From: a virus
DNA: 20,316 nucleotides
IMG/VR virus record: IMGVR_UViG_3300029286_000299
Location: 1 to 20,316 of that record
Strand: one strand, 5' to 3'
A program made the position numbers and the translations under genes. The notes beneath the pieces were generated by a model. That model made no database searches, was not told where the DNA came from, and worked only from the letters and a program-made list of their open reading frames with translations. Positions 19,367-20,316 of this stretch are shown here, piece after piece (position 1 is the stretch's first letter; the number at the start of each line of letters is the position of its first letter).

Positions 19367-19979
19367 TTAAAATCTTTTTGAGTTTCTTTCTCTCGCCACT
19401 TCTTTTCCCGTAGAACTTCCCGCTAAAAGAAGATATCAATGCCATTATGTCATTGGCAAATTCTTGCTCATATGGCAAGTTCTTTCCATCATCAACATAC
19501 TCTATCTTGACATCAAAAGCACCAAAAAATTCCTCAAACACATTAAATTGAAATCTAGTCAATCTATCCTTGTGTTCTATAATGACCTTGGATATTTTTC
19601 TCTCTTCAACCAACTTGAATAATTTTAACAACTTTGGTCTGCTTCCAGACAATCCAGAACCAACATCTTCCAAGACATAATCTAATTTGTAACCATTCTT
19701 GGCACAATATTCAACCATTCTATTTTTCTGTCTTTCCAAATCTCCTTTTTGTTTTTGTTCGTGACTGCTTACTCTGGCATAAATGCAAACTGGTCTATCC
19801 TTGATTGATTCTGAATTATATTGTCCCAGAAACTTTTCTACCAATTCGGAATCATACCTTCTTGTCCCCTTGGTCATATGAAGAGATGGCAATTTACCTT
19901 CTTCATCCCATCTGTGAAGGGTTTTATAAGTTACGCCAATTAAATCAGCCACTTCCTTAATTTTTAGTATCTTTTTCAT
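19338..19979 (-). CDS. tnpA: Serine recombinase TnpA of IS607-type element
   Basis: A 213-residue protein. The N-terminal helix-turn-helix is of the MerR-like kind typical of IS607 (IKEVADLIGVTYKTLHRWDEEGKLP), and the catalytic domain follows. The catalytic serine is S71 in YARVSSHEQ, with the usual L-x-x-Q soon after, an EDVGSGLSGSRP loop and EHKDRLTRF. Together these catalyse cut-and-rejoin at the element ends and target. No truncation is apparent. Its start overlaps the upstream 74-residue gene and its end overlaps tnpB, so all three are probably translated from one message. Confidence 0.93.
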   Translation of the reverse strand: MKKILKIKEVADLIGVTYKTLHRWDEEGKLPSLHMTKGTRRYDSELVEKFLGQYNSESIKDRPVCIYARVSSHEQKQKGDLERQKNRMVEYCAKNGYKLDYVLEDVGSGLSGSRPKLLKLFKLVEERKISKVIIEHKDRLTRFQFNVFEEFFGAFDVKIEYVDDGKNLPYEQEFANDIMALISSFSGKFYGKRSGERKKLKKILNENNQIKQV

Positions 19980-20181
19980 TATTTAAAAATGACTTGTTTT
20001 TACTTTGAAGAACAAGTTCTTCAACGAGTTTTCTGGAATTTGCATATATTTCATTAAATTCCTTGAGAGTTGGGGTGTAATCTAACTCAAAAGGAAGCGG
20101 ATATATGTCCCCATTATCCAGTTCAAACTCTGTTCTTGTTACTCTTACAACCTTCATTTTTCTGTCCTTTTTTAATGCCAT
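19957..20181 (-). CDS. Unknown 74-residue protein in front of tnpA
   Basis: An AGGAGA site lies seven bases before the start. The basic head (MALKKDRKMKVVRVTR) is followed by FELDNGDIYPLPFELDYTPTLKEFNEIY and a Lys/Asn-rich tail. The central block looks like a small strand-rich domain. It shares a promoter with tnpA and overlaps it by 23 bases. IS607 elements normally carry only tnpA and tnpB, so this may be an accessory or regulator carried by this element. An alternative is a phage gene captured at its end. The strong upstream promoter supports real expression. Confidence 0.6.
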   Translation of the reverse strand: MALKKDRKMKVVRVTRTEFELDNGDIYPLPFELDYTPTLKEFNEIYANSRKLVEELVLQSKNKSFLNNEKDTKN

Positions 20182-20241
20182 TTCGTCTTCTCCTAAATAT
20201 TTACTCTATTATACAACAGAATCCTTTATTTATTTACAACT

Positions 20242-20269
20242 ATTTTACTTATTTGTATAGATATGTCAA
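20242..20269 (-). promoter_or_regulatory. Promoter of the IS607-type operon
   Basis: Read on the minus strand: a perfect TTGACA (20269-20264), a 16-base spacer and TAAAAT (20247-20242). A further TATAAT lies at 20213-20208, closer to the gene, without a clear -35 box at standard spacing. Confidence 0.65.
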
Positions 20270-20316
20270 GAATTATTCAAACAGTTCGTGACCCCCGTAG
20301 GAACCACCTGTCTACG
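20270..20316. other. End of window; possible fragment of a structured-element core
   Basis: No gene is seen. The last bases contain GTGA, then CCGTAG and GAACC, which resembles the core of element B (GTGA...CCGTAG...GAACC). The match is short and the sequence is cut by the window edge, so it is only suggestive. Confidence 0.15.

Larger units (their letters stand above)
18150..20280 (-). mobile_element. IS607-type element with tnpA, tnpB and an extra upstream gene
   Basis: A three-gene minus-strand unit inside otherwise + strand phage genes: promoter at 20242-20269, a 74-residue protein, a MerR-like/serine-recombinase TnpA and TnpB. This is the IS607 arrangement. The family has no terminal inverted repeats and makes no target duplication, so the ends cannot be read exactly. 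The left (tnpA-side) end lies beyond about 20270 and the right end between about 18150 and 18235, where the guide RNA of TnpB should be encoded. All reading frames are intact, so the element may be active. Confidence 0.75.

Overview
The window reads as part of a large, AT-rich tailed-phage genome, or a prophage or phage-like contig. Evidence: about fifty very small, mostly uncharacterised genes packed end to end on the + strand with ATGA/TAATG overlaps; three free-standing HNH endonuclease genes; a tRNA and a tmRNA among the protein genes; an RNA ligase; and its own ribonucleotide reductase. Host and phage genus cannot be named. No capsid, tail, terminase or polymerase gene is recognisable, so this looks like an accessory and metabolic section.

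Layout. 1-1.3 kb: two tiny zinc-finger proteins and an unknown 245-residue protein with its own ribosome binding site and a strong terminator. 1.3-5.2 kb: a class II (adenosylcobalamin-dependent) ribonucleotide reductase (nrdJ) flanked by two HNH nuclease genes, the second touching a tRNA-Leu(UAA). 5.2-8.7 kb: small genes, including a protein with an SNSSSASF N-terminus and a lipoprotein. 8.68-9.7 kb: a tmRNA (ssrA) with its own promoter and a tag reading frame ending in LLAA, then a third HNH gene. 9.7-12.6 kb: a structured leader with a terminator, then a tightly coupled run of small genes that includes an acidic RMF-like protein, a 32-bp tandem duplication at a gene start, and two single-span membrane proteins. 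12.6-15.7 kb: a second structured leader, a T4 Rnl2-like RNA ligase, small conserved phage proteins and a radical SAM enzyme. 15.7-18.2 kb: a third structured leader, a frameshifted small membrane protein, a HAD-type nucleotidase and more small genes, ending with two adjacent SNSSS-motif proteins. 18.2-20.3 kb: an IS607-type element on the minus strand (promoter, unknown 74-residue protein, serine recombinase TnpA, TnpB nuclease) lying directly after, and probably interrupting, the last SNSSS gene.

How the parts may work together. NrdJ and the HAD phosphatase fit control of the deoxynucleotide supply. tRNA-Leu(UAA), tmRNA, RNA ligase and the RMF-like protein all point to managing or repairing translation during infection; this grouping is inference. 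The most notable unexplained features are three structured intergenic RNAs (about 9.71-9.92, 12.59-12.72 and 15.71-15.82 kb). They share sequence pieces and each sits just upstream of the ribosome binding site of a new gene block. The other is the family of otherwise unrelated proteins that begin with the same 18-residue pattern.
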